This document shows, piece after piece, positions 6,361 through 11,680 of a DNA stretch of 11,680 bases (positions are counted from its first letter, which is position 1; each line of letters starts with the position of its first letter). The position numbers and the translations under genes were made by a program. The stretch spans positions 1 to 11,680 of the forward strand of contig CANQOH010000036.1 of assembly GCA_947625425.1 (NCBI GenBank), read 5' to 3'. The notes under the pieces are model-generated. The model searched no databases. It worked only from the letters and a program-made list of their open reading frames with translations, and was not told where the DNA came from. This DNA comes from an uncultured Bacilli bacterium (GTDB lineage Bacteria; Bacillota_I; Bacilli_A; RF39; UBA660).

Positions 6361-7320
6361 ATGGCTGAAGAAAAAGCAAAGAAAAATACTAGTGCAAAAT
6401 CTAATCGTAATACCCAAAATAAAACTAATCGTAATGGTAAAACAAATAGTAGAAGGAGAACTACTAACCAAAATAGGAGAACAAAAACTACTAATCATGC
6501 AAAGAAAACTCAAACTAAAAAAGTAACTCCTAAAACAACTACTAAAAAGAAAGAAGATAAAGTTCTAACTGAAGTTAAAGAAATAAAACAAACTACTGTA
6601 CCAAAAGAAAAAGAACCTAAAGAAATTACTCCAGTAGAAGAACCAAAAACAGAAACTTTATCAAAAGAAGAACAATTAGAAAAAACTATTATCTTTGATG
6701 GAACTCATAATAAAAACTTAAATGATGTAGTTGATAAATTAGAAGAAGATAATGTTGTTTTAGAAGACAAAGTTATTAAAAGAAGTAAAACTAAAAAAGC
6801 TATTATTATTCTTTTAATAATTGCTATTGTTGGTCTTATTGTGTCTACAACTTACTATGTTGTAGCTAATGAAACAAATAATAGTAAACTTCACCAAAAC
6901 GTTAATGTTAATCTTTATAAAAAAGTTAATAAAGTAATCAAAAAAGAAGGTAAGTTAACTGCTAAAGAAGAACCAGCTGAATTAGCAGAAAACTATGAAC
7001 ATATTGAAACTATCTCTTTAGCAGAATTAGAACAAAAGATAGTTAATAAAGAAGATATGGTAGTCCTAATAGCTAGTACTAATTGTTATCATTGTGCTGC
7101 ATATGAACCAATCGTTGATGAGGTATTTGGAGAAAACAATAAGATAATTTATCGTATTAATGTTATATCTTTAAGTAAAGCTGAAGGTCAAAGATTATTA
7201 TCATATTATTATTTCACTGATACTCCAACAATCTTTAGTGTCAAAGATGGTTATGTATCTTCAGAACTAAAAAGAACCACTACTAAAGAAGATTTAGATA
7301 ACTGGTTAAAATCATTATAA
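6361..7320 (+). CDS. Membrane-anchored thioredoxin-like protein with basic N-terminal tail
   Basis: A 319-aa protein in three parts. Residues 1-65 are extremely rich in Lys, Arg, Asn and Thr (RRRTTNQNRRTKTT and similar), probably disordered and cytoplasmic. Residues 66-145 are charged and acidic in parts. A single membrane helix spans about 147-168 (AIIILLIIAIVGLIVS), with positive charges before it, so the C-terminus should face outside. The outer part (about 215-319) is thioredoxin-like: VVLIASTNCYHCAAYEP has the CxxC active site C242-YH-C245, and TDTPTIF has the cis-proline at 289. It may act as a thiol oxidoreductase or disulfide sensor. Redox direction cannot be told from sequence. ATG 6361 is chosen because AGGTGAG lies just upstream; an in-frame GTG at 6352 is part of that site. 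Its upstream neighbour is a lipoprotein cyclophilin. Confidence 0.85.
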   Translation: MAEEKAKKNTSAKSNRNTQNKTNRNGKTNSRRRTTNQNRRTKTTNHAKKTQTKKVTPKTTTKKKEDKVLTEVKEIKQTTVPKEKEPKEITPVEEPKTETLSKEEQLEKTIIFDGTHNKNLNDVVDKLEEDNVVLEDKVIKRSKTKKAIIILLIIAIVGLIVSTTYYVVANETNNSKLHQNVNVNLYKKVNKVIKKEGKLTAKEEPAELAENYEHIETISLAELEQKIVNKEDMVVLIASTNCYHCAAYEPIVDEVFGENNKIIYRINVISLSKAEGQRLLSYYYFTDTPTIFSVKDGYVSSELKRTTTKEDLDNWLKSL

Positions 7321-7327
7321 AATATCC

Positions 7328-7368
7328 AAAAGCAACTATAACAAAGAATTATAGTTGTTTTTATTTTT
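7328..7368 (+). terminator. Intrinsic terminator of the thioredoxin-like gene
   Basis: A nine-bp core stem CAACTATAA/TTATAGTTG (7333-7341 with 7349-7357), seven-base loop, extended by A/T pairs, then a long T-rich tail. The stem halves AACTATAA and TTATAGTT recur in the palindrome at 8343-8369. Confidence 0.85.
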
Positions 7369-7380
7369 AGTTATAGCTAA
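7367..7380. promoter_or_regulatory. Dyad next to the lysR promoter, possible autoregulatory site
   Basis: TTAGTTATAGCTAA is an imperfect dyad that fits the loose T-N11-A pattern of LysR-type operators. It lies four bases before the lysR -35 box and shares GTTATAG with the palindrome downstream of lysR. The role is inferred. Confidence 0.3.
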
Positions 7381-7383
7381 ATA

Positions 7384-7411
7384 TTGACAAAAAAAATAAA
7401 ATGCTTATAAT
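7384..7411 (+). promoter_or_regulatory. Consensus promoter of the lysR-type gene
   Basis: A perfect TTGACA (7384-7389) and a perfect TATAAT (7406-7411) are 16 bp apart. An ATG at 7401 lies inside the promoter and so cannot be the start of the gene. Confidence 0.85.
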
Positions 7412-7439
7412 AAAAACCATTCCAAAAGGGGGCTTATTT

Positions 7440-8339
7440 ATGGCATTACCATGTAATAATCTAAACCTTAACTTGTACAGGGTTTTCTATGTTGTAGCAA
7501 AGACAAAAAGCTTTTCTGAATCATCGAGAACACTTCATATATCGCAACCTGCTATATCAAAACATATTCAGAATTTAGAGTACGAACTAAATACTTTATT
7601 ATTCTATCGTACAAATCGTGGCATTGATTTAACTCCTGAAGCCAAAGCGTTATTTAGTTATGTTGAAAAAGCTTATAATTTCTTAATGCTTGGTGAAAAA
7701 GAACTACAAGAAGGCAAAGAACTAATGAAAGGTAAAATATCTATTGGTGTTCCAACTTACATTAGCGTTTATTACTTGAGCGATTACATAAAAAAATTTA
7801 TGCAAGAGCACCCTAATATTGTTATTAAAATGACTAATCGTGAGACTGATGCTTTATTTGATTTATTCTATCAACATACTTTAGATTTACTTGTTATTCC
7901 TGGTTTCAATAACTATAGTAAAACTAATAAAGATTTAAAAGCACTAGAAATATCTCATACTAAATACTGTTTTGTTTATAATAAAGAAAAGTTAGAAAAT
8001 CCAAATGTTTCTAACTTAGAAGAACTTTCGACTAAACCACTTCTTTTACCAGTGAAAACAACTGATGCTCGTAAGCAAGTTGAAGAATGTTTTAGTCGTA
8101 AAGGTTTAACTACTGATCCTATTATGGAATTAGAAAATCAAGAAATGATGTTAAAATATGTTAAAGAGGGAATGGGGATCGGTTATATGTTAGAAAGCAT
8201 AGCTAAGACTGAACCAGACCTTCAAATAATCGAATTAGTCGAAGAACTACCTCGTGAAACAATTACTATTGTTTATAATGAAACAACTTTAACTAATTCA
8301 TCTAAAGAATTTATTAATTTAATAAGTAATATCGAATAA
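7440..8339 (+). CDS. LysR-type transcriptional regulator
   Basis: A 299-aa LysR-family regulator of normal length. The N-terminal winged helix-turn-helix (about 8-67) reads LYRVFYVVAKTKSFSESSRT, then LHISQPAISKHIQNLEYEL and FYRTNRGIDLTPEAK, all classic. A linker helix follows, then an effector-binding domain from about 95 to 295 (KISIGVPTYISVYYL, HPNIVIKM, DLLVIPGF, KEGMGIGYML). The ligand cannot be told. ATG 7440 is chosen because AAGGGGG lies seven bases upstream and the promoter is at 7384-7411. This Shine-Dalgarno differs from the AGGTGAT used by most genes here. It is followed in the same direction, without a terminator, by a radical SAM gene. A 27-bp inverted repeat between them makes that gene the most likely target; a site beside its own promoter may allow autoregulation. 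Confidence 0.95.
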   Translation: MALPCNNLNLNLYRVFYVVAKTKSFSESSRTLHISQPAISKHIQNLEYELNTLLFYRTNRGIDLTPEAKALFSYVEKAYNFLMLGEKELQEGKELMKGKISIGVPTYISVYYLSDYIKKFMQEHPNIVIKMTNRETDALFDLFYQHTLDLLVIPGFNNYSKTNKDLKALEISHTKYCFVYNKEKLENPNVSNLEELSTKPLLLPVKTTDARKQVEECFSRKGLTTDPIMELENQEMMLKYVKEGMGIGYMLESIAKTEPDLQIIELVEELPRETITIVYNETTLTNSSKEFINLISNIE

Positions 8340-8342
8340 TTA

Positions 8343-8369
8343 TATATAACTATAAGTTATAGTTATATA
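8343..8369. promoter_or_regulatory. 27-bp inverted repeat, candidate LysR-type operator
   Basis: The 13-base arms TATATAACTATAA (8343-8355) and TTATAGTTATATA (8357-8369) are perfect inverted repeats around one central G. The centre contains TAACTATAAGTTA, a T-N11-A LysR box. Its centre lies about 63 bp before the predicted start of the radical SAM transcript, the usual place for the recognition site of a LysR activator. No T-tract follows, so a terminator is unlikely. Confidence 0.6.
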
Positions 8370-8383
8370 ACTAATTTACTACT

Positions 8384-8412
8384 TGAGTTATAATTATAAC
8401 ATGGTATATTTA
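8384..8412 (+). promoter_or_regulatory. Candidate promoter of the radical SAM gene
   Basis: TTGAGT (8384-8389) and TATTTA (8407-8412) are 17 bp apart. The -10 is poor, as expected for an activator-dependent promoter. An alternative TATAAT at 8389-8394 lacks a -35. Confidence 0.4.
8387..8400. repeat. 14-bp perfect palindrome overlapping the -35 region
   Basis: GTTATAATTATAAC is a perfect palindrome that overlaps the candidate -35 and spacer of the radical SAM promoter. Its GTTATA halves resemble those of the larger palindrome, so it may be the activation site of the regulator. Confidence 0.45.
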
Positions 8413-8438
8413 TATAGGAATTTAAAAAGGTGATAAAA

Positions 8439-9548
8439 ATGGAAGACAATATAATCCAAATGCATGATACTTGGCTTGCCGTTAATTCAATCGTCGGTTG
8501 TACTAATGGTTGCAAGTATTGTTTTTTACAAGCTACAGGTGATAATACCACTAAACCTCGAGTTTTAGTTACACCTGAAGAAGCTATTAATCAATTATTT
8601 AAATCTAAATACTATAATGAAAATATTCCTATCTGTTTATTACCTAATACTGATCCGTTTTTAAATCCCGATAATATTAATTATGTTAAAGAATTATTAA
8701 AAGAATTAGATCTTAAAAAAGTATCTAATCCTTTAATCTTAATTACTAAATGTTTTATTCCTGATGAATTTATTGCTTATCTTAAAGATTTAATGGCTAA
8801 AGGAATGCAATTTGTTATTTACCTAAGTTATTCTGGCTTAGGTAAAAAATATGAACCAAATGTTAATTATGATGATATAAAAAGTAATTTTAAAAGATTA
8901 CATGAAAATAATATTCCTATAATTCATTACTTTAGACCATTTATTCCTGAAAATTCTGATCCTAAAAAAATTAAAGAAATCTTAGATTTCGTATCTCAAT
9001 ATACTAAAGTATCCGTAACTACTGGTTTAGCTTTAAGAAAAGACTATATTGATAAAATAGATTTTTGGGATGTTACTAAAACTAAAAAAACGGAATGTCT
9101 AGAAGCTATTAGTCTTTGGCCAGAACAAGCTTATAATTACTTATTTGAAAACTATACTCATACGCAAAATAATTTTCAAACTAATACTTGTGCGTTAGCT
9201 GAAACTTTGAAAAAACCAAGTCCAGGGTACTATGGTACTATTGAATGTCAAAAATATAATCACTGTTCTAAAGAACAAAGAGCATTATGTGCTAAATGTA
9301 AAAATCAAAATATTGATCTTCAAGAAAGATTACACAACTTATTAGTTCGTTTAAATATTAATACTGATGGGATGGAAGTTATCATTGAAGATAATGGTAT
9401 CTTAATTAAAAATGCTGATATTAAAGCTGGTGATGCTTCATATCTAACCTTTGCTTTAGGTAAAAAAGTCACTATTGATAAAAAAAGAGAAGATGATAAT
9501 GTCTTTAATTCATCATTTACTAATGCAAAATATTTAATAATAAAATAA
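8439..9548 (+). CDS. Radical SAM protein, SplB-like
   Basis: A 369-aa radical SAM enzyme. The N-terminal CTNGCKYC gives C21, C25 and C28, the CxxxCxxC ligands of the [4Fe-4S] cluster that cleaves S-adenosylmethionine to a 5'-deoxyadenosyl radical. The context SIVGCTNGCKYCFLQ and the later LLPNTDPFLNP resemble the spore photoproduct lyase (SplB, COG1533) group, so a DNA- or nucleotide-directed reaction is possible; other substrates cannot be excluded. A second Cys group follows the barrel: C251, C270, C276, C284 and C287 (ECQKYNHCS, LCAKC), which may hold an auxiliary cluster or zinc. Residues 300-369 form a small strand-rich domain. ATG 8439 follows AAGGTGAT; the GTG at 8430 is part of that site. 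It lies downstream of a LysR-type regulator and its candidate operator, and ends at a terminator. Confidence 0.88.
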   Translation: MEDNIIQMHDTWLAVNSIVGCTNGCKYCFLQATGDNTTKPRVLVTPEEAINQLFKSKYYNENIPICLLPNTDPFLNPDNINYVKELLKELDLKKVSNPLILITKCFIPDEFIAYLKDLMAKGMQFVIYLSYSGLGKKYEPNVNYDDIKSNFKRLHENNIPIIHYFRPFIPENSDPKKIKEILDFVSQYTKVSVTTGLALRKDYIDKIDFWDVTKTKKTECLEAISLWPEQAYNYLFENYTHTQNNFQTNTCALAETLKKPSPGYYGTIECQKYNHCSKEQRALCAKCKNQNIDLQERLHNLLVRLNINTDGMEVIIEDNGILIKNADIKAGDASYLTFALGKKVTIDKKREDDNVFNSSFTNAKYLIIK

Positions 9549-9579
9549 AAAGTAGTATAATGTTTATACTAACTTTTTT
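9547..9579 (+). terminator. Intrinsic terminator after the radical SAM gene
   Basis: AAAAAGTAGTATAA (9547-9560) pairs with 9564-9579 through one bulged A around a TGT loop, and the 3' arm ends in a T-rich run. The hairpin includes a TATAAT (9556-9561) that might double as a -10 for the next gene, though no good -35 is present. Confidence 0.75.
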
Positions 9580-9597
9580 ATTTAAAGGGGCGATTAA

Positions 9598-10143
9598 ATG
9601 AAAAATATTAAAAAGTTTATTAATACTAAAATCGAAAAAGCCGTATCTTTAAAAGAACAATTTAAAGTCTTAGAAAAAAAAGACTGGGATAGTCTAACTG
9701 TTCTACTAGAACTTAATATTCAATTAAGTCATTTATACAATGTCTTAAACAGTAATGAGGCTATAAATGAAGAAGGTCGTGTAATAGATAATTTAGGTGA
9801 TGAAATAAGTGATGTCTTACTTCAATTATCATATTTATCTTACTTAGAAAAAATAGATTTTTCATCTTTAGATAATTATCAAGATTATACTTACGATAAA
9901 ATTGAAGGCTTAAGTGTTTTATTCGGTCAATTAACTGAAGTCTTTTTAGAAGACTATGAATATCGTTTTGCTAAATCTCGTCCTGGTTTTGCAACGCATA
10001 AAGAATTTATTACTGATCGCTTAATTAAAATGTTTATTATTGTTTCTAATATTGCTGATAAATATAACATTAATATTCTAAGTGAATTTGATCATATGTA
10101 TGAAGATGCTACTAACTTTATTAAAAATAGTATAGGTAAATAA
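9598..10143 (+). CDS. MazG-like helical protein, putative nucleotide pyrophosphohydrolase
   Basis: A 181-aa, all-helical protein. The first half resembles a MazG/all-alpha NTP pyrophosphatase: a helix LTVLLELNIQLSHLYNVL (33-50), then LGDEISDVLLQLSYLSYLEKID (66-87), where E69-x-x-D72 matches the metal-binding ExxD of the family. The usual EExxE of the first helix is reduced to a single Glu (E38) with Gln at the matching later position, so activity is uncertain. The second half seems to repeat the pattern (LSVLFGQLTEVFLED, then DRLIKMFIIVSNIADKYNIN) without the acidic pairs. Enzymes of this fold hydrolyse unwanted nucleoside triphosphates. ATG 9598 is preceded by AAAGGGGCG. A Nudix gene starts one base after its stop codon, supporting a nucleotide clean-up role. 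The family assignment rests on short motifs only. Confidence 0.6.
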   Translation: MKNIKKFINTKIEKAVSLKEQFKVLEKKDWDSLTVLLELNIQLSHLYNVLNSNEAINEEGRVIDNLGDEISDVLLQLSYLSYLEKIDFSSLDNYQDYTYDKIEGLSVLFGQLTEVFLEDYEYRFAKSRPGFATHKEFITDRLIKMFIIVSNIADKYNINILSEFDHMYEDATNFIKNSIGK

Positions 10144-10144
10144 A

Positions 10145-10789
10145 ATGGAATATATTGACGTTTTTGATGAAAATTATCACTTAATTAGTAGTGCCACAAA
10201 AAAAGAAGTTCATGAAAAAGGATTATGGCACCAAGTCTTTTCTTGCTTATTTGTTAATACTAAAGAAAATAAAGTTTATTTACAATATAAAAATGCTTCA
10301 CATAATGATGTTGCTCATCAAAATAAATTAGATATCTCTGTTGGTGGCCATTTACTTAAAGGGGAAAAAGTTGAAGATGGTATTCGTGAAATAAAAGAGG
10401 AATCTTCTTTAGAAGTTCCATTTAATAAATTAATATCTTTTGGTATTCGTAAAATAGATAAATATATTAATGATAATTACATAATACGTGAATTTTCGCA
10501 TCTTTTCATCTATGATAGTGCATTTAATTTAAATGACCTAAAAAGTCTTGATGATGAAGTACTATATTTTGTGGAATTTGATCTTGATGAATTAATTAGT
10601 TTTGTTAAAAAACCAACTACTATTAAAGGTTTAACGCCACAAGGTCTTAAAGAATTTCAAGAACCTGATTTTATCAAAGCTTATATCGAAGATGATCACT
10701 TATATTTAAACTACTTATTATTAGTTAAAAAATATATGCAAAATGAACCATTAGAAAATCTAACTTGGTCTAATATTATAAAGGAGTAA
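10145..10789 (+). CDS. Nudix hydrolase, isopentenyl-diphosphate-isomerase-like subgroup
   Basis: A 214-aa Nudix protein, a class that hydrolyses a nucleoside diphosphate linked to another group. The Nudix helix reads GGHLLKGEKVEDGIREIKEE (positions about 75-94), containing the metal-binding REIKEE. It departs from the textbook box by having six rather than seven residues between the first Glu and RE, and by Ser in place of the final Gly (EESSL). The N-terminus IDVFDENYHLI with EVHEKGLWHQVFSCL matches the IDI-like Nudix subgroup (COG1443), in which the six-residue spacing is common as I recall. The substrate cannot be told. The C-terminal 60 residues extend beyond the Nudix core. ATG follows the MazG-like stop by one base without its own strong binding site, which points to translational coupling. 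A terminator overlaps its stop codon. Confidence 0.9.
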   Translation: MEYIDVFDENYHLISSATKKEVHEKGLWHQVFSCLFVNTKENKVYLQYKNASHNDVAHQNKLDISVGGHLLKGEKVEDGIREIKEESSLEVPFNKLISFGIRKIDKYINDNYIIREFSHLFIYDSAFNLNDLKSLDDEVLYFVEFDLDELISFVKKPTTIKGLTPQGLKEFQEPDFIKAYIEDDHLYLNYLLLVKKYMQNEPLENLTWSNIIKE

Positions 10790-10801
10790 TCTCCTTTTTT
10801 T
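10780..10801 (+). terminator. Intrinsic terminator after the Nudix gene
   Basis: AAAGGAG (10780-10786) pairs with CTCCTTT (10791-10797) around TAAT, followed by a T-tract to 10801. The loop holds the stop codon of the gene. Confidence 0.85.
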
Positions 10802-10818
10802 ACTTATATATAACTAAG

Positions 10819-10847
10819 TAGACGAATATTAAAAAAAATGCTAAAAT
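10819..10847 (+). promoter_or_regulatory. Candidate promoter of the suf operon
   Basis: TAGACG (10819-10824) and TAAAAT (10842-10847) are 17 bp apart. The match is moderate, but it is the only candidate between the Nudix terminator and sufC. Confidence 0.4.
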
Positions 10848-10865
10848 AACTAAAGGTGATGCCGA

Positions 10866-11618
10866 ATGTTAAAAATTGATAAATTAACTGTTTATGCTGA
10901 TAATAAAGAAATTCTAAAAGATTTTTCTTTAGATATTAAAGATGGCGAAACTCATGCTTTAATGGGGACTAATGGTGCTGGTAAAAGTACGATATGTCGT
11001 GCTATTTTAAAAGACCCTAATTATACAATCACAAAAGGTGAAATCACTTATAATAATCATAATTTAAAAGACTTAACAACTACTGATATTAGTCGTTTAG
11101 GTATTATGATGATTAGTCAAAGTCCTATCGCTATTGAAGGTGTTACTAATGCTGAAATGCTTCGTCTGGCTTTATCTGAAAAAACAGGGGAACATATCGA
11201 TATCTTTAAGTTCTCTAAACAAGCTAAAGAAGTATGTACTAAATTATCAATCCCTGAAAGTTTCTTACATCGTGATATCAATAGTGGTATGTCTGGTGGC
11301 GAAAGAAAGAAAAATGAATTATTACACATTTGGCTTTTAAAACCTCAATTCTTAATTCTTGATGAAGTTGATTCTGGTTTAGATGTTGATGCTTTAAAGA
11401 TTGTTGCTAATTCTATTAAAGAGTATCAAGAAGAAACTAATTGTTCTATATTATTAATAACTCATAATCCTAAACTACTTGAAGTCTTAAAACCTGACTA
11501 TATTCATATTCTAGCTGATAAAAAAATAGTTAAAACAGGTGATGCCTCATTAGCTAATGAAATCGAAAAATATGGATTTAAAGAATTTCTTGATGAAAAT
11601 GCAATAGAAAGAAATTAA
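10866..11618 (+). CDS. sufC: Fe-S cluster assembly ATPase SufC
   Basis: A 250-aa ABC-type ATPase of the Suf iron-sulfur cluster assembly machinery. It forms the SufBC(2)D-type scaffold complex in the cytoplasm and is not a transporter. Visible motifs: Walker A GTNGAGKST (34-42), Q-loop Q85 in MISQSP, signature MSGGERKKNE (142-151), Walker B FLILDE (162-167) running into VDSGLDVDAL, and switch His200 in LLITHNP. The VDSGLDVDAL run and the GERKKNE context are particular to SufC. The length is normal. ATG 10866 follows AAAGGTGAT by five bases. A terminator separates it from the Nudix gene upstream, so sufC probably opens a suf operon whose next gene begins four bases after its stop. Confidence 0.97.
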   Translation: MLKIDKLTVYADNKEILKDFSLDIKDGETHALMGTNGAGKSTICRAILKDPNYTITKGEITYNNHNLKDLTTTDISRLGIMMISQSPIAIEGVTNAEMLRLALSEKTGEHIDIFKFSKQAKEVCTKLSIPESFLHRDINSGMSGGERKKNELLHIWLLKPQFLILDEVDSGLDVDALKIVANSIKEYQEETNCSILLITHNPKLLEVLKPDYIHILADKKIVKTGDASLANEIEKYGFKEFLDENAIERN

Positions 11619-11622
11619 AAAA

Positions 11623-11680
11623 ATGAATAAACTAGTAATAGATAAAGAAAATAATATAGATATAAAAGATAACGCTTTAA
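11623..11680 (+). CDS. Start of next suf gene, probably sufD (cut by window end)
   Basis: An open frame from ATG 11623, four bases after the sufC stop, runs to the end of the window (19 codons, beginning MNKLVIDKENNIDI). No recognisable domain is present in so short a piece. In Bacillota sufC is normally followed by sufD, so a SufD-like scaffold protein is the likely product; this rests on gene order only. Confidence 0.55.
   Translation, partial: MNKLVIDKENNIDIKDNAL

Noticed and set aside
6313..6513. 66-codon minus-strand open frame with a membrane-like product
   Set aside because: It is antisense to the Lys/Thr/Asn-rich start of the thioredoxin-like gene; its hydrophobic look comes from complementing that biased sequence.
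7401..7439. Upstream ATG adding 13 residues to the LysR-type regulator
   Set aside because: It lies between the -35 and -10 of a perfect consensus promoter, while ATG 7440 has an AAGGGGG binding site.
8343..8369. Palindrome as a lysR transcription terminator
   Set aside because: The arms are A/T-rich with one G/C pair, there is only one central base for a loop, and no T-tract follows; an operator fits better.
8363..8551. 62-codon minus-strand open frame
   Set aside because: It is antisense to the palindrome region and the radical SAM start and has no ribosome binding site.
11117..11340. Two open frames (70 codons minus, 68 codons plus) inside sufC
   Set aside because: Both overlap the conserved SufC signature region in other frames and have no supporting signals.

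Overview
The window looks like chromosome of a low-GC, Gram-positive bacterium of the Bacillota (a Bacilli, Erysipelotrichia or RF39-like gut lineage would fit, but the taxon is inferred from gene content only). The DNA is very AT-rich. Most genes start with ATG a few bases after an AGGTGAT-type ribosome binding site, and gaps are short. TGA is used as a genuine stop (antitoxin, Fic and DNA polymerase genes) and Trp is TGG, so the code is the standard bacterial one, not the Mycoplasma code. UvrX/YolD, a lipoprotein cyclophilin and a SufC-led Suf cluster are typical of Bacillota. No insertion sequence, phage gene or CRISPR array is visible.

Layout. (1) 1-494: 3' end of rpoC and its terminator. 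(2) 508-1395, plus strand: a two-gene Fic module, a 58-aa VbhA-like candidate antitoxin overlapping a 219-aa Fic AMP-transferase-type toxin. (3) 1378-2922, minus strand: two unrecognised proteins (269 and 220 aa), each with its own promoter; the 269-aa gene shares a bidirectional terminator with fic. (4) 3001-3158, minus strand: a tRNA-Ala(UGC) gene with two unusual bases. (5) 3166-4742, minus strand: YolD-like protein and UvrX-type Y-family polymerase, behind a promoter with a LexA/DinR-like box. Divergent from it, 4861-5568, is an AlkD-family DNA glycosylase. (6) 5597-7320: lipoprotein cyclophilin and a membrane-anchored thioredoxin-like protein, a candidate surface protein-folding pair. (7) 7384-9548: a LysR-type regulator followed by a SplB-like radical SAM protein. 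The intergenic region has a 27-bp inverted repeat placed as a LysR-type activation site would be. (8) 9598-10789: a MazG-like helical protein and a Nudix hydrolase one base apart, a candidate nucleotide-sanitising pair. (9) 10819-11680: sufC and the first codons of the next suf gene, probably sufD.

Several modules deal with damage or stress: translesion synthesis, alkyl-base removal, SplB-like radical SAM chemistry, nucleotide clean-up, Fe-S assembly and thiol/prolyl folding. I see no evidence that they form one system. The points most worth checking are the degenerate inhibitory motif of the Fic antitoxin, the C33 and C50-A64 oddities of the tRNA, the LexA-like box, and the LysR-palindrome-radical SAM arrangement. 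No stretch of over 300 bases lacks a gene.
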